Of a stretch of DNA of 64,000 nucleotides, positions 37,092 to 50,579 are shown piece by piece. The notes under the pieces are model-generated. The model saw nothing but the letters and a program-made list of their open reading frames with translations, had not been told where the DNA came from and ran no database searches. The translations under genes and the position numbers were made by a program. The stretch is from Sporosarcina oncorhynchi (GTDB lineage: Bacteria > Bacillota > Bacilli > Bacillales_A > Planococcaceae), in the NCBI RefSeq assembly GCF_033304615.1, contig NZ_CP129118.1, positions 1,918,001 to 1,982,000 on the forward strand, written 5' to 3'. The number at the start of each line of letters is the position of its first letter. Positions within the stretch are counted from its first letter, which is position 1.

Positions 37092-38783
37092 ATGGCATTT
37101 GATGGTTTATTCACAGCTGCAATGACAGACGAATTGCAGATTTTAAAAGATGGACGGATCTCCAAAATTCACCAACCAAACACACAAGAAGTCATTCTAA
37201 TGATAAGAGCAGGAAGAAGCAATCATAAATTGCTTATTTCCACACATCCTTCTTATTCGCGTGTACAACTGACAGAAGAAACACAAACGAATCCACCTGA
37301 ACCGCCGATGTTTTGTATGGTACTTAGAAAGCATCTTGAAGGGGGCACCATTGAATCGATCCGTCAGGAAGGTAACGATCGGATTATCATTTTGAATATC
37401 CGTGCAAAAAACGAGATTGGTGATGACATCAATCGCACACTGATCATCGAGATTATGGGTAGACATAGCAATATGATACTTATCGATCCTGATCGGAATA
37501 TGATTATCGACAGTCTGAAACATCTGCCTCCTTCTGTTAATAGTTACAGAACTGTTATGCCTGGCCAACCCTATATACCTGCACCGCCGCAAAACAAGCT
37601 GAACCCATTTGAGGTGGATGAAAAAATATATTCTGAAATATTCTCTGCAATCGAAGGAGCTAAGGATGTCGTAGACGCTTTCTCAGGTTTTTCCCCAATC
37701 CATGCCGAAGAGATTTTGCATCGGCTGAATGGTATCTCACACGACCAGTCATTCAATGTATTCCAAGCATTCCTTTCATCCTTTTTGGGCGATAAGAAAA
37801 CCCCTACTATTGCAGAAAACGGCAATAAATCACTATTCTCCGCTACAGCATTGACGTTTGCAGATAAGACGATTGCCACGTTCAATACGCTTGGTGAAAT
37901 GCTAGACAAAGTCTATTTTGCTAGAGCTGAAAGAGAGCGTGTAAAATCCCAGGCGGCAGATCTTGAACGTTGGCTTGATAATGAAGTTGCCAAGTTGAAA
38001 CTTAAGATGAATAAATTAGCAAAAGAACAGAAAGCTGCCGAGAAACTGGATACGTTCCAGTTATACGGAGAACTCCTTACTGCAAACAGCTACGCGATAC
38101 AAAAAGGTGATAATGAAGCGGTTGTCGACAATTATTACGAGGAAGGCACTACCGTAACTATTCCGTTAGATCCTAGGAAGACACCAATTGAAAATGCTCA
38201 ACGGTTTTATTCCCGTTATACGAAAGCAAAAAATGCATTAATCATGATTGCAAAGCAACTGCAGAAAGCGCAGGAAGATATCGATTACTTTGAAATGATT
38301 AAACAGCAGGTCATGCAAGCTTCTCCAAATGACATCGATGAAATACGGGAAGAATTATCCGATCTCGGTTTGATGAAAGCAAGACGCGGAAAAAAGAAAC
38401 CGAAACCGAAAAAGCCTGCACCTGAAAGTTATATTTCTTCTTCCGGCATTCCTATTTCTGTCGGCAAAAACAATAAGCAAAATGATTATTTAACATTCAA
38501 AGTGGCAGCTAGAGATCAAATCTGGTTGCATACAAAAGATATTCCTGGATCACATGTTGTCATACATGATGCAAATCCGGATGAGAAGACAATCGAGGAA
38601 GCGGCAGTTCTATCCGCTTACTTCAGTAAAGCGAGAGGTTCATCGTCCGTACCTGTCGATTTTACGGAAGTGAAACACGTGAAAAAGCCGAATGGATCAA
38701 AACCCGGTTTTGTCATCTATTTCGAGCAGAAGACTATTCATGTCACTCCCGAAGAAGATATTGTGAGAAAACTGAAGAAGTGA
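37092..38783 (+). CDS. rqcH: Ribosome quality control factor RqcH (NFACT family)
   Basis: Binds stalled 50S-peptidyl-tRNA complexes and adds C-terminal alanine tails that mark nascent chains for degradation. The 563-residue protein has an NFACT-N domain with the conserved Asp96-Arg97 pair, HhH and coiled-coil middle parts (about 270-450, with a Lys-rich stretch), and the C-terminal NFACT-R domain (DYLTFKVAARDQIWLHTKDIP). ATG 37092 lies 8 bases after GAGG. It is on the plus strand between gmk and pyrE and ends at a bidirectional terminator. Also known as YloA/FbpA-like; a fibronectin-binding role is an older label. Confidence 0.95.
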   Translation: MAFDGLFTAAMTDELQILKDGRISKIHQPNTQEVILMIRAGRSNHKLLISTHPSYSRVQLTEETQTNPPEPPMFCMVLRKHLEGGTIESIRQEGNDRIIILNIRAKNEIGDDINRTLIIEIMGRHSNMILIDPDRNMIIDSLKHLPPSVNSYRTVMPGQPYIPAPPQNKLNPFEVDEKIYSEIFSAIEGAKDVVDAFSGFSPIHAEEILHRLNGISHDQSFNVFQAFLSSFLGDKKTPTIAENGNKSLFSATALTFADKTIATFNTLGEMLDKVYFARAERERVKSQAADLERWLDNEVAKLKLKMNKLAKEQKAAEKLDTFQLYGELLTANSYAIQKGDNEAVVDNYYEEGTTVTIPLDPRKTPIENAQRFYSRYTKAKNALIMIAKQLQKAQEDIDYFEMIKQQVMQASPNDIDEIREELSDLGLMKARRGKKKPKPKKPAPESYISSSGIPISVGKNNKQNDYLTFKVAARDQIWLHTKDIPGSHVVIHDANPDEKTIEEAAVLSAYFSKARGSSSVPVDFTEVKHVKKPNGSKPGFVIYFEQKTIHVTPEEDIVRKLKK

Positions 38784-38792
38784 TTGCAAACG

Positions 38793-38834
38793 AAAAGGCA
38801 GAATGGAGCTTCACAACTCCATTCTGCCTTTTTT
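38793..38834. terminator. Bidirectional terminator between rqcH and pyrE
   Basis: AAGGCAGAATGGAG pairs perfectly with CTCCATTCTGCCTT around an 8-base loop, with A and T runs on each side. It serves the two convergent transcripts. Confidence 0.93.
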
Positions 38835-38836
38835 CC

Positions 38837-39466
38837 TTATTTCAATAAACCCGCTTTTAATTTTCCGTGCCATTCAAGAAGTTCACGGATAGATACATCA
38901 GTAATTGCACCGCTATCTTTAGCTGCTTCTGTTAATGCATTGAAGTCTGTCAAACTCTTATAGCTCAATCCCGCCTCTTCAAATGCCTTATCTGCACTTT
39001 CAAGTTCATATGTAAATATAGAAACGACACCCGTTACTTCAACATTTTCTGATCGTAGTGCTTTTACTGCATTCAGGCTGCTGCCACCTGTAGAAATCAA
39101 GTCTTCGATAATGATCGCCTTATCTAACGAAGTTACTTTCCCTTCGATTTGACGACTCCTTCCATGCCCTTTTGCTGTTGAACGGATATAGACCATCGGC
39201 AAGCCCAGAATGTCTGCAATCCAAGCAGCGTGTGGGATGCCGGCAGTTGCTGTCCCAGCAATCAATGTCGTTTCAGCATAATACTCTTTGATAAGACCCG
39301 CAAGGCCTTCAGCAATTTTCTTTCGGCCAATAGGATCAGACATCGTCAATCGGTTGTCACAATAGATTGGAGACTGAATACCTGATGCCCAAGTGAAGGG
39401 ATCTTCAGGACTTAGTTCCACAGCGCCTACATGTAATAGGATTTTTGCAATTTCTTTTTTATCCAT
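38837..39466 (-). CDS. pyrE: Orotate phosphoribosyltransferase
   Basis: Joins orotate to PRPP to form orotidine monophosphate. The 209-residue protein has the PRPP loop AIIIEDLISTGGSSLNAV and the flexible-loop region TAKGHGRSRQIEG. ATG 39466 just follows the pyrF stop (2-base gap) and gives the family start MDKKEIAKILLHVGAVEL. It is the last gene of the pyr operon. Confidence 0.97.
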   Translation of the reverse strand: MDKKEIAKILLHVGAVELSPEDPFTWASGIQSPIYCDNRLTMSDPIGRKKIAEGLAGLIKEYYAETTLIAGTATAGIPHAAWIADILGLPMVYIRSTAKGHGRSRQIEGKVTSLDKAIIIEDLISTGGSSLNAVKALRSENVEVTGVVSIFTYELESADKAFEEAGLSYKSLTDFNALTEAAKDSGAITDVSIRELLEWHGKLKAGLLK

Positions 39467-39468
39467 TC

Positions 39469-41859
<2,391 letters not shown>

Positions 41860-41863
<4 letters not shown>

Positions 41864-44800
41864 ATTGACACCTGTTGCTTTGGCATTTCATCCGTTTGAA
41901 AAGTCATCGATTCGATGACACGTAACATAGCTTCTGCTGTATCAATCGACGTCAGGCATGGGATTCCGTTCTCCACAGATTCACGTCTAATTCTAAAACC
42001 ATCGCGTTCAGGCTGCTTCCCTTTCGTCAATGTGTTGATAACGAGTTGAGCATCTCCTTTTTGAATGACGTCGATAAGTGTCGGTCCATCCGAACCGATT
42101 TTCCCGACAGTTTTCACTTTGATAGCGGCCTCTTCCAACGTTTTTGCTGTACCTTCAGTAGCCATGATATGGTAACCGATATTCACAAAACGCTTAGCAA
42201 TATCGACAATTTCTTCTTTGTCTTTGTCGGAGACTGTCATCAGTACAGAACCATATTCTTTAATTTCCATACCTGCAGCAACAAGGCCTTTGTAAAGTGC
42301 TTTTTCAAGTGTTATGTCTTTCCCCATCACTTCACCTGTCGATTTCATTTCAGGTCCTAGTGTAATATCCACACGGCGCAGTTTTGCGAATGAGAATACC
42401 GGTACCTTCACATAGACACCCGACGGAATATCCGCTAAGCCGTCTTTATAACCTTGCTCAATGATCGATTGGCCTAAAATCGCTTTTGTCGCGATGTTTG
42501 CCATTGGGATATTCGTAATTTTACTTAAGAAAGGAACGGTCCGACTTGATCTCGGATTCACTTCAATGACATACACTTGGCCTTCGGATATAACAAACTG
42601 GATATTCAACAATCCTCTGATATTTAATCCGAGAGCTAGTCGTTTTGTATAGTCCACGATGGTTTCAACCATCGAGGCAGACAAGTTTTGAGGAGGATAC
42701 ACAGCAATAGAGTCGCCAGAGTGTACGCCTGCGCGCTCGATATGCTCCATGATACCTGGAATAACGACGTTTTCCCCATCACAGATTCCATCAACTTCAA
42801 TTTCAGTCCCTGTCAAATAGCGGTCAATTAAAACCGGATGTTCAGGGCTTGCTTGCACAGCGTGCTCCATATAGTGAAGTAATTCCTCTTCAAGGTAGAC
42901 GATTTCCATCGCACGACCGCCTAGTACATAAGATGGTCTTACAAGTACTGGATAACCGATTTCGTTCGCAATTGCCACTGCTTCTGGAACAGAAACTGCT
43001 GTTTTGCCGAGTGGTTGCGGGATGCCGATTTCATGCAAAGCCCGTTCAAACTTATCACGGTTTTCCGCGCGATCAATGTCCTCTAGTGAAGTACCGAGAA
43101 TTTTCACTCCGCGCGCTTCAAGCCCAGCTGCTAAGTTGATGGCCGTCTGCCCGCCGAATTGAACGATTACACCTTCAGGCTGTTCCAGGTCAATGATGTG
43201 CATCACATCTTCAATCGTCAATGGTTCAAAGTATAATTTGTCCGATATGGAAAAGTCTGTTGACACCGTTTCGGGATTATTATTGATGATGATTGCCTCA
43301 TAACCGGCCTGTTGGATCGCCCATACGGAATGGACTGTTGCATAATCGAACTCTACACCTTGCCCGATACGGATTGGACCGGAACCGAGAACTACGACGC
43401 TTTTCTTTTCCGATTTGACAGACTCATTTTCTTGTTCATATGTCCCATAAAAATAAGGTGTGTCAGATTCATATTCGCCTGCACATGTGTCCACTTTCTT
43501 ATAAACCGGAATAATGCCATGCTCTTTCCGCAAACTATAAATCGCCCGTTCTTTTTCATTCCATAGCTGGGCAATTGTCACATCTGAAAAGCCCATGCGC
43601 TTTGCTTTATACAAAATTTCAAGGTTATGTGGGTTTGCTTTCAATTGTTCTTCAAATCGGACAATCTTTTCGAATTTCCGCAAGAAGAAGACGTCGATCA
43701 TACTCCACTCGTGTAACGTTTCAATCGATACACCTCTACGTAATGCCTCGCCGATAAAGAATAAACGCTCGTCTCCTGCTCGTCTGATACGTTTTTCAAT
43801 CCACTCATCAGTCATATCATCTCCATTTTTGAGACTCAGACCGAATTGGCCTGTTTCAAGTGAGCGGACAGCTTTAAGAATCGACTCTTCAAAAGTGCGA
43901 CCCATTGCCATCACTTCACCTGTCGCTTTCATTTGTGTACCTAGATTTCGTTTCGCAGATTCGAATTTATCAAATGGCCAACGCGGAATCTTAGTTACTA
44001 CATAGTCGATAGTCGGTTCAAAGCATGCGTACGTTGTTCCAGTTACAGGATTCATCATTTCGTCAAGCGTCAATCCTACAGCGATTTTCGCAGCAAGTTT
44101 CGCTATCGGATAACCGGTTGCTTTGGACGCCAACGCTGATGAACGGCTTACACGCGGGTTCACTTCAATAATATAATAATTGAAGCTGTGCGGGTCTAGT
44201 GCTAACTGGACGTTACAGCCGCCTTCAATTTTAAGCGCTCGGATGATCTTCAATGACACATTCCGAAGCATTTGGTTTTCCCGGTCTGTCATTGTCTGGC
44301 AAGGAGCTGTAACAATGGAATCGCCTGTATGGATACCGACTGCATCGACGTTTTCCATGTTACAAACAACGATTGCATTATCGGCTGAATCCCGCATTAC
44401 TTCATATTCGATCTCTTTAAAGCCTGCGATGGATTTTTCAAGAAGACATTGCGTAACAGGACTGTATTTTAATCCACTTGCAACAATTTCATTTAAATCT
44501 TTGTCATTGTAGCAAATCCCGCCACCTGTTCCTCCCAAGGTGAAAGCAGGGCGGACAATTACCGGATAGCCAATTTTTTCAACGAACGCGTGCGCTTCCT
44601 CAAGATTATGGATGATGTCACTTTCAGGTACCGGTTCGCCAAGTTCATTCATAAGTGTTCTGAACAGATCTCTGTCTTCTGCCTTATGGATTGCATCGAG
44701 CTTTGTTCCAAGTATTTCAATGTTGAGTTCATCCAAAATCCCTGACTCCTGCAATTCAATCGCCATATTCAAACCCGTTTGACCACCAAGTGTAGGCAGC

Positions 44801-45057
44801 AGGGCATCAGGACGTTCTTTGCGGATAATGCGGCTTACGAATTCCAATGTTAATGGCTCGATATATACTTTGTCTGCTATTTCCGTATCGGTCATGATTG
44901 TCGCAGGATTGGAGTTGACTAAGATTACACGGTAGCCTTCCTCTTTTAACGAAAGGCAGGCTTGCGTTCCCGCATAGTCGAATTCAGCAGCTTGTCCGAT
45001 AACAATTGGACCAGAACCAATTACGAGAATTGTTTCTATATCTTGTCTTTTAGGCAT
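41860..45057 (-). CDS. carB: Carbamoyl-phosphate synthetase, large subunit
   Basis: Makes carbamoyl phosphate from bicarbonate, ATP and ammonia, the latter normally supplied by CarA. The 1065-residue protein has two homologous ATP-grasp halves, each opening with a GSGPI(V/R)IGQ motif (near 15 and 555), an oligomerisation region between, and a C-terminal MGS-like regulatory domain ([13 protein letters not shown] equivalent: [17 protein letters not shown]). ATG 45057, 7 bases after GGGG, gives [16 protein letters not shown]. It overlaps the carA end by 8 bases. It looks fully intact, in contrast to the altered CarA. Confidence 0.97.
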
Positions 45058-46153
45058 TGAAATTCCCCTCTCTCTTGCTTGCATTCATCAGTTCTTCAAA
45101 TCGATTAAAAAGATGTTTTGCATCTTCCGGTCCAGGAGATGCTTCCGGATGAAACTGGACCGAGAAGGTTGCATCTTTTTGACTGCGCAATCCTTCAACC
45201 GTGTTGTCATTTAAAGCCCTATGCGTAATTTCAAGTTTTGACTCATCGATGGATGCTTCATCGACTTGATAACCATGGCTTTGCGAAGTCAGTTCCGTCC
45301 TGCCTGTCAACAGATCTTTCACTGGATAATTCCCACCACTATGCCCGATTTTCATCTTCGATGTTTTAGCTCCATAGGACAATGCCAGCAGCTGATGACC
45401 CAGACCGATTCCAAAGATAGGTGCTGTTCCAATCAGTTGTTTAATTGTTTCCACGGCTCCTTCAACATCTGTCGGATTTCCAGGTCCGTTTGATAGCAAA
45501 ATACCATCAGGGACCAAAGCAAGTATTTCCTCTGTTGATGTATCATAAGGCACTACAATGACATCATAATCCCTTTTATTCAGCTCTCGCAGCAGACCGT
45601 GCTTCAACCCATAATCTATGACTACTACACGCTTGCCACGCCCAGGACTCGGGTACGGCTTTTTCGTCGATATCATCGCTACTAAATCTTTTGGCGTTTG
45701 ATAGTTAACAACTTCCGCGACAACTTCACTGTTGTTAAGTTCTTCACCAGCAGCTGTCAACTTCCCTTTCAATGAACCCTTTTGACGCAGGATTCTGGTG
45801 AGCATTCTTGTATCAATCCCTTCGATGCCTGGGATGCCTTTCAGCTCAAGCAGCGCACCTAAAGTCATTGAACTGCGGAAATTTGATGGTTCTTCGCTAA
45901 GCTCCCTAACAACGAGTCCATTGATGGCAGGTTCGATCGATTCATAATCATCACGATTTATGCCATAATTGCCAATGAGCGGATAGGTCATAACAACAAT
46001 TTGGCCAAAACCAGACGGGTTTGAAATCGTTTCCTGGTAACCCGTCATCCCTGTTGTAAAAATTGTTTCACCAATTGAAGCACTTTCAGATCCAAAAGCA
46101 GTTCCTTCAAAAATCGTTCCATCTTCCAGTACCAAATATCTCTTTTTCATCAT
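45050..46153 (-). CDS. carA: Carbamoyl-phosphate synthetase small subunit, catalytic Cys replaced
   Basis: CarA normally hydrolyses glutamine and channels ammonia to CarB. The 367-residue frame is intact: the N-terminal domain starts [22 protein letters not shown] and the class I amidotransferase domain starts near 190. The nucleophile motif, usually GICLGHQ, reads GIGLGHQ; codon 250 (45404-45406) is GGT instead of a Cys codon. The His/Glu pair is kept ([12 protein letters not shown]), but the usual QNHG reads QSHG, and GHRGANH-type residues read GHSGGNY. Glutaminase activity is therefore predicted to be lost or severely reduced, with CarA possibly serving as a structural partner of an ammonia-using CarB. 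ATGA overlap with pyrC. A sequencing error is the main alternative for the Cys codon. Confidence 0.93.
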   Translation of the reverse strand: MMKKRYLVLEDGTIFEGTAFGSESASIGETIFTTGMTGYQETISNPSGFGQIVVMTYPLIGNYGINRDDYESIEPAINGLVVRELSEEPSNFRSSMTLGALLELKGIPGIEGIDTRMLTRILRQKGSLKGKLTAAGEELNNSEVVAEVVNYQTPKDLVAMISTKKPYPSPGRGKRVVVIDYGLKHGLLRELNKRDYDVIVVPYDTSTEEILALVPDGILLSNGPGNPTDVEGAVETIKQLIGTAPIFGIGLGHQLLALSYGAKTSKMKIGHSGGNYPVKDLLTGRTELTSQSHGYQVDEASIDESKLEITHRALNDNTVEGLRSQKDATFSVQFHPEASPGPEDAKHLFNRFEELMNASKREGNFNA

Positions 46154-47427
46154 TGACCATCCTTCCAGACGATGTTTCCGCCATAAATTGTCGTTACAGG
46201 CCAGCCTTTGCATTTCCACCCGTCAAAAGGTGTATTCTTACCGTTTGAGAGGAAAGTCTTGCGGTTAATTGTCTGCTCTTTATTCAAATCCAGTAAAACC
46301 AGGTCCGCTGCTGCGCCAACTTCTAATTTACCGAAAGGCAGATCGAACACACTTGCCGGCTTTTCAGTCATCCAATCGATCAATTGCTTCAACGACCATT
46401 TCCCTTCAGCTACAAAGTGTGTGTAAAGCAGCGGGAATGCTGTTTCAAATCCCGTAATACCAAAGGGGGCTTTGGCAAATCCCACCCTCTTTTCTTCTGC
46501 CGTATGAGGGGCATGATCGGTTGCGATAAAGTCCAATGTGCCATCCATTAGCCCTTCACGTAACGCTTCAAGGTCTTCGATTCCACGAAGTGGAGGATTC
46601 ATCTTCCAATCCGCGTCATCACCCGGAATGTCGTTTTCATTTAAGAGAAGATGGTGAGGACTTACTTCGGCAGTGACATGGATGCCTGCTCTTTTGGCGT
46701 CTCGTATAACTCTTACGGATTCTTTCGTACTAACATGACACACATGGTAGTGTGCACCTGCAGCCTCTGCCAATAAAATGTCCCGTGCGATATGTACAGA
46801 CTCCGCAATCGAAGGTATGCCCGGTAAGCCAAGTTCCTTATTTCGCTTGCCTTCGTGCATTGCCCCTCCGTAGATCAACGTATTGTCTTCGCAATGTGCG
46901 ACGATGGCCATATCGAGCTTAGCTGCATCTCTCATCGCTTCGTACATCATACCTGCTTCTTGGACACCTACTCCGTCATCCGTGAAGGCGAAAGCTCCGT
47001 TCTCCTTCAGTTCAGTCAGATTCGTACGTTCTTTTCCAGCTTCACGAATTGTGATCGATGCATAAGGAAGTACACGAATCAACGCATTTTCTTCAATCAG
47101 ATTATTGACAAGGGACAGATTTTCTTTCGTATCAGGTACCGGCCGCGTATTTGGCATCGCACAAATGGTTGTATAACCGCCTTTTGCAGCAGCCAATGTT
47201 CCTGACGCGATTGTTTCTTTATGCTCTCCGCCTGGTTCGCGCAAATGCACATGAACATCAATGAATCCCGGAGCCAATACAAGCCCCTCCGCATTGATGA
47301 TTTCTGCATCACCCGTTACCAAGTCTTGACCAATTTCAGTTATCCGGTCCTTTTTCAATCGGACATCAGAAATAACGAGTTCCCCTTCATCGTTCAGTAA
47401 TTGAGCACCTTTGATAATCTTCTCCAT
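46150..47427 (-). CDS. pyrC: Dihydroorotase
   Basis: Zinc amidohydrolase that cyclises carbamoyl-aspartate. The 425-residue protein has the metal motif [32 protein letters not shown] and [13 protein letters not shown], all ligands of the type I enzyme present. It begins 1 bp after pyrB with GGGAGG upstream, and overlaps carA. Confidence 0.98.
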   Translation of the reverse strand: MEKIIKGAQLLNDEGELVISDVRLKKDRITEIGQDLVTGDAEIINAEGLVLAPGFIDVHVHLREPGGEHKETIASGTLAAAKGGYTTICAMPNTRPVPDTKENLSLVNNLIEENALIRVLPYASITIREAGKERTNLTELKENGAFAFTDDGVGVQEAGMMYEAMRDAAKLDMAIVAHCEDNTLIYGGAMHEGKRNKELGLPGIPSIAESVHIARDILLAEAAGAHYHVCHVSTKESVRVIRDAKRAGIHVTAEVSPHHLLLNENDIPGDDADWKMNPPLRGIEDLEALREGLMDGTLDFIATDHAPHTAEEKRVGFAKAPFGITGFETAFPLLYTHFVAEGKWSLKQLIDWMTEKPASVFDLPFGKLEVGAAADLVLLDLNKEQTINRKTFLSNGKNTPFDGWKCKGWPVTTIYGGNIVWKDGQ

Positions 47428-47428
47428 G

Positions 47429-48307
47429 TCAATTCCTCCCTTTCAATACGGTTTCCAATACAGCTGCACGTATATAGACACCGTTTTCAACTTGCTTAAA
47501 GATTCTAGAGCGGCTACATTCTATAAGTCTGTCTGCAATTTCAACATCCCGGTTTACAGGTGCGGGATGCATAATGATTGCGCCTGGTTTCATCTTTCTT
47601 TCGCGTTCGACTGTCAGACCAAACCGGCGGTGATACTCCTCTTTTGTAAAACCCGTATCATCACCATGTCTTTCATGCTGGACACGCAGTAGCATGACGA
47701 CATCACTTTGTTCGAGCAGACCATCCCAATTATCTGTACTTTCAAAGCTTCCTGCCCATTCAACCGGGCATAAAAATGTGACATTTGCACCTAATCTTGA
47801 CAGTGCATCAGCATTGGACTTGGCTACCCGGCTATGTGAAATATCACCAGCAATCAGAATATTCAAGTTCTCGAAATGTCCAAACTCCTCTTTAATAGTA
47901 AACAGATCTAACAAAGATTGCGTCGGATGCTGCCCCGATCCGTCTCCACCATTGATAATCGAAACACCCGTCTTGCCAATCAATTCTTTGTAATACTTAT
48001 CGTCTTGATGCCGGATCACTACTGCATCGATTCCTAGCTGTTCGAGTGTTCGTACAGTATCGTAAAGCGTTTCCCCTTTCAATGTACTTGAAAAGCCCGC
48101 CTCAAACGGGATTACTTCCAAACCCAACTTGCGTTCTGCGACTTCAAAACTTGTTTTCGTCCGTGTACTCGGTTCAAAAAAGAGATTGCTAATCATAAAT
48201 TCTCCTGGAAGCTCTCGTATGCCATACTTTTTAAAAATCTCAGCACGCTCTATTAACGCATTAATATCTTCTACCGACAAATCATTCATGGATACTACAT
48301 TTTCCAC
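47429..48307 (-). CDS. pyrB: Aspartate carbamoyltransferase
   Basis: Condenses carbamoyl phosphate with aspartate. The 292-residue catalytic chain has the carbamoyl-phosphate site [28 protein letters not shown] and [12 protein letters not shown]. It lacks a PyrI partner in the operon, as in Bacillus. A terminator-antiterminator leader precedes it, so expression is likely PyrR controlled. Confidence 0.97.
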   Translation of the reverse strand: MENVVSMNDLSVEDINALIERAEIFKKYGIRELPGEFMISNLFFEPSTRTKTSFEVAERKLGLEVIPFEAGFSSTLKGETLYDTVRTLEQLGIDAVVIRHQDDKYYKELIGKTGVSIINGGDGSGQHPTQSLLDLFTIKEEFGHFENLNILIAGDISHSRVAKSNADALSRLGANVTFLCPVEWAGSFESTDNWDGLLEQSDVVMLLRVQHERHGDDTGFTKEEYHRRFGLTVERERKMKPGAIIMHPAPVNRDVEIADRLIECSRSRIFKQVENGVYIRAAVLETVLKGRN

Positions 48308-48331
48308 TTAATTCTCCTCCTTCAGTCAATT

Positions 48332-48363
48332 AAAAAGAACCTTTCCTGCAGTAGGAAGGGCTC
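48332..48363 (-). terminator. Attenuator terminator before pyrB
   Basis: GAGCCCTTCCT pairs with AGGAAAGGTTC (one mismatch and one G-U) and is followed by TTTTTAATT, about 25 bases upstream of pyrB. Confidence 0.8.
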
Positions 48364-48430
48364 GATATGTATGACTGAACAACCCTCATCCAAATTGAAT
48401 GAATGACTGTCCGCCAACCGAACCTTTCCC

Positions 48431-48444
48431 TGTCTCTCTGTACA
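48431..48444 (-). promoter_or_regulatory. PyrR-binding loop 2 (diverged)
   Basis: Minus-strand TGTACAGAGAGACA keeps the hexaloop CAGAGA of the PyrR site, with flanking TGT/ACA pairs instead of the usual AGTC/GGCT. It sits upstream of the pyrB attenuator terminator, the expected position of an anti-antiterminator. Confidence 0.6.
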
Positions 48445-48460
48445 ATGTTAAAAGGTCTTT

Positions 48461-49756
48461 CTATTCAATTGATTCATCCGCTAAGGTTGAATTATTTCTT
48501 CCCGGCAGTATCAAGTTAAGTACTACACCGACGATTGCAGCAAGCGCCATACCACCAACTTGGAATGTCTCACTAATATTGATGGAAGCACCGCCAATAC
48601 CGATTACAAGGATGACTGAACAGATGACAAGATTTCGCTGCTCCCCAAAGTCCACTTTATGATCGACGAGCATCCGCAAGCCTGAAGAAGCGATAATACC
48701 AAAGAGTAGGATGGATATGCCCCCTAACACTGCTTGGGGGATTGTTGAGATGAGTGCCATCAATGTTCCGTTGAATGAAAACAAGATTGCAAATACTGCC
48801 GCACCCAATATGACATATACACTATATACTCGTGTAATGGCCATTACACCGATATTCTCTCCATAAGTGGTCTTTGGCGGTCCTCCAAGCATCCCACTGA
48901 TGAATGTCCCCAGTCCATCTCCAAGCAAGGAACGATTCAAACCTGGATCTTTGATGAAGTCTCTTTCAACAACCTTGCCAAGTACTAATTGATGTCCGAT
49001 ATGTTCGGATATTGTAACAATCGATATTGGCACCATGATCAACAATAAGGTAGGCGTGATGACAAACTCATAATCAATACCCGGCAGCAAGAATTCCGGA
49101 ACTTCTATGAACTTGGCTGCAAATATCTTTTCGTATTCGACGATCCCAATCGCTAATGAATATATGTATCCAACAGTAATTCCAATTAACACCGGCATTA
49201 GACTGACAACACCTTTGAAAAACATAAGGCAGATAATCGCCGCAGCTAAAGTGACTAGCGCTGCTGAGAAATGCAACAGATTATATTCGTCAGCACCATT
49301 CACTTTAACCGTACTTGCCATATTTACTGCAACCGGTGCTACAGCAAGTCCAATGACCATAATAACCGGACCAACTACAACAGGTGGAAGTATTTTCATG
49401 ATCCAACCCGAACCAGTCCTCCAAATTACTAATGACACGATTGAATAGACAAGAGCGACAAACATGCTGCCAATCATTGCACTCCCGATACCGCCAGTAC
49501 TTGTTGCAATTTGTATGGGCGTTATGAAAGCGAATGAGGATCCCAAATAGGCAGGCACCTTGAATCTTGTGACTACTATAAAAATGATTGTCGCAATCCC
49601 GCTTGTCAATAAAGCAATGGCAGGACTGAGTCCAACTAGCTGTGGAACGAGGATTGTCGCACCGAACATTGCAAACATATGCTGCAGGCTGAGTGCCAGC
49701 CACTTACCTACAGGCGGTTTGTCTTGTACATCTAAAACAGTTAAATTATCATTCAT
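48461..49756 (-). CDS. pyrP: Uracil permease PyrP
   Basis: Nucleobase-proton symporter of the NCS2/UraA family. The 431-residue protein is very hydrophobic with about 12-14 membrane segments. Family motifs near NTTY-type GPPKTTYGENIGVMAITRVYS and the substrate-helix QHMFAMFGATILVP are visible. It is second in the pyr operon, between pyrR and pyrB, as in B. subtilis, and lies only 27 bp from pyrR with no attenuator in the gap. Confidence 0.97.
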   Translation of the reverse strand: MNDNLTVLDVQDKPPVGKWLALSLQHMFAMFGATILVPQLVGLSPAIALLTSGIATIIFIVVTRFKVPAYLGSSFAFITPIQIATSTGGIGSAMIGSMFVALVYSIVSLVIWRTGSGWIMKILPPVVVGPVIMVIGLAVAPVAVNMASTVKVNGADEYNLLHFSAALVTLAAAIICLMFFKGVVSLMPVLIGITVGYIYSLAIGIVEYEKIFAAKFIEVPEFLLPGIDYEFVITPTLLLIMVPISIVTISEHIGHQLVLGKVVERDFIKDPGLNRSLLGDGLGTFISGMLGGPPKTTYGENIGVMAITRVYSVYVILGAAVFAILFSFNGTLMALISTIPQAVLGGISILLFGIIASSGLRMLVDHKVDFGEQRNLVICSVILVIGIGGASINISETFQVGGMALAAIVGVVLNLILPGRNNSTLADESIE

Positions 49757-49783
49757 ATGTTTGCGCCTCCGTGCTTGTCCGAT

Positions 49784-50371
<588 letters not shown>

Positions 50372-50395
50372 CTAGTGGATTTGGCCACTTTTAGA

Positions 50396-50430
50396 ATATA
50401 AAAACCCTCCTGCCATTAATGGCGGGAGGG
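50396..50430 (-). terminator. Attenuator terminator in pyrR leader
   Basis: CCCTCCCGCC pairs with GGCAGGAGGG around ATTAAT and is followed by TTTTTATATT. It is the regulated terminator of the leader. Confidence 0.92.
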
Positions 50431-50501
50431 TATACGTGCAGAAAAAATGTACGCAGAAATAGCTCGCGGGCTATCCTACTATACTTCCGTGCAACCTTCC
50501 C

Positions 50502-50515
50502 AGCCTCTCTGGACT
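50502..50515 (-). promoter_or_regulatory. PyrR-binding loop 1
   Basis: The minus strand reads AGTCCAGAGAGGCT, an exact match to the known PyrR site ARUCCNGNGAGGYU, in the leader about 40 bases after the promoter and upstream of the terminator. Confidence 0.92.
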
Positions 50516-50550
50516 GTCTTTAAAGGTATCGCTATTCAATTTCTCTGTTA

Positions 50551-50579
50551 AGTATAGAGCCGGGTAATCTGTTTGTCAA
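50551..50579 (-). promoter_or_regulatory. Sigma-A promoter of the pyr operon
   Basis: TTGACA (50574-50579), 17-base spacer, TATACT (50551-50556). The -35 is perfect and overlaps the rluD stop region. Confidence 0.88.

Noticed and set aside
45050..46153. carA as a pseudogene
   Set aside because: The frame is full length, with normal overlaps with pyrC and carB and conserved structural regions; only the glutaminase residues are altered.
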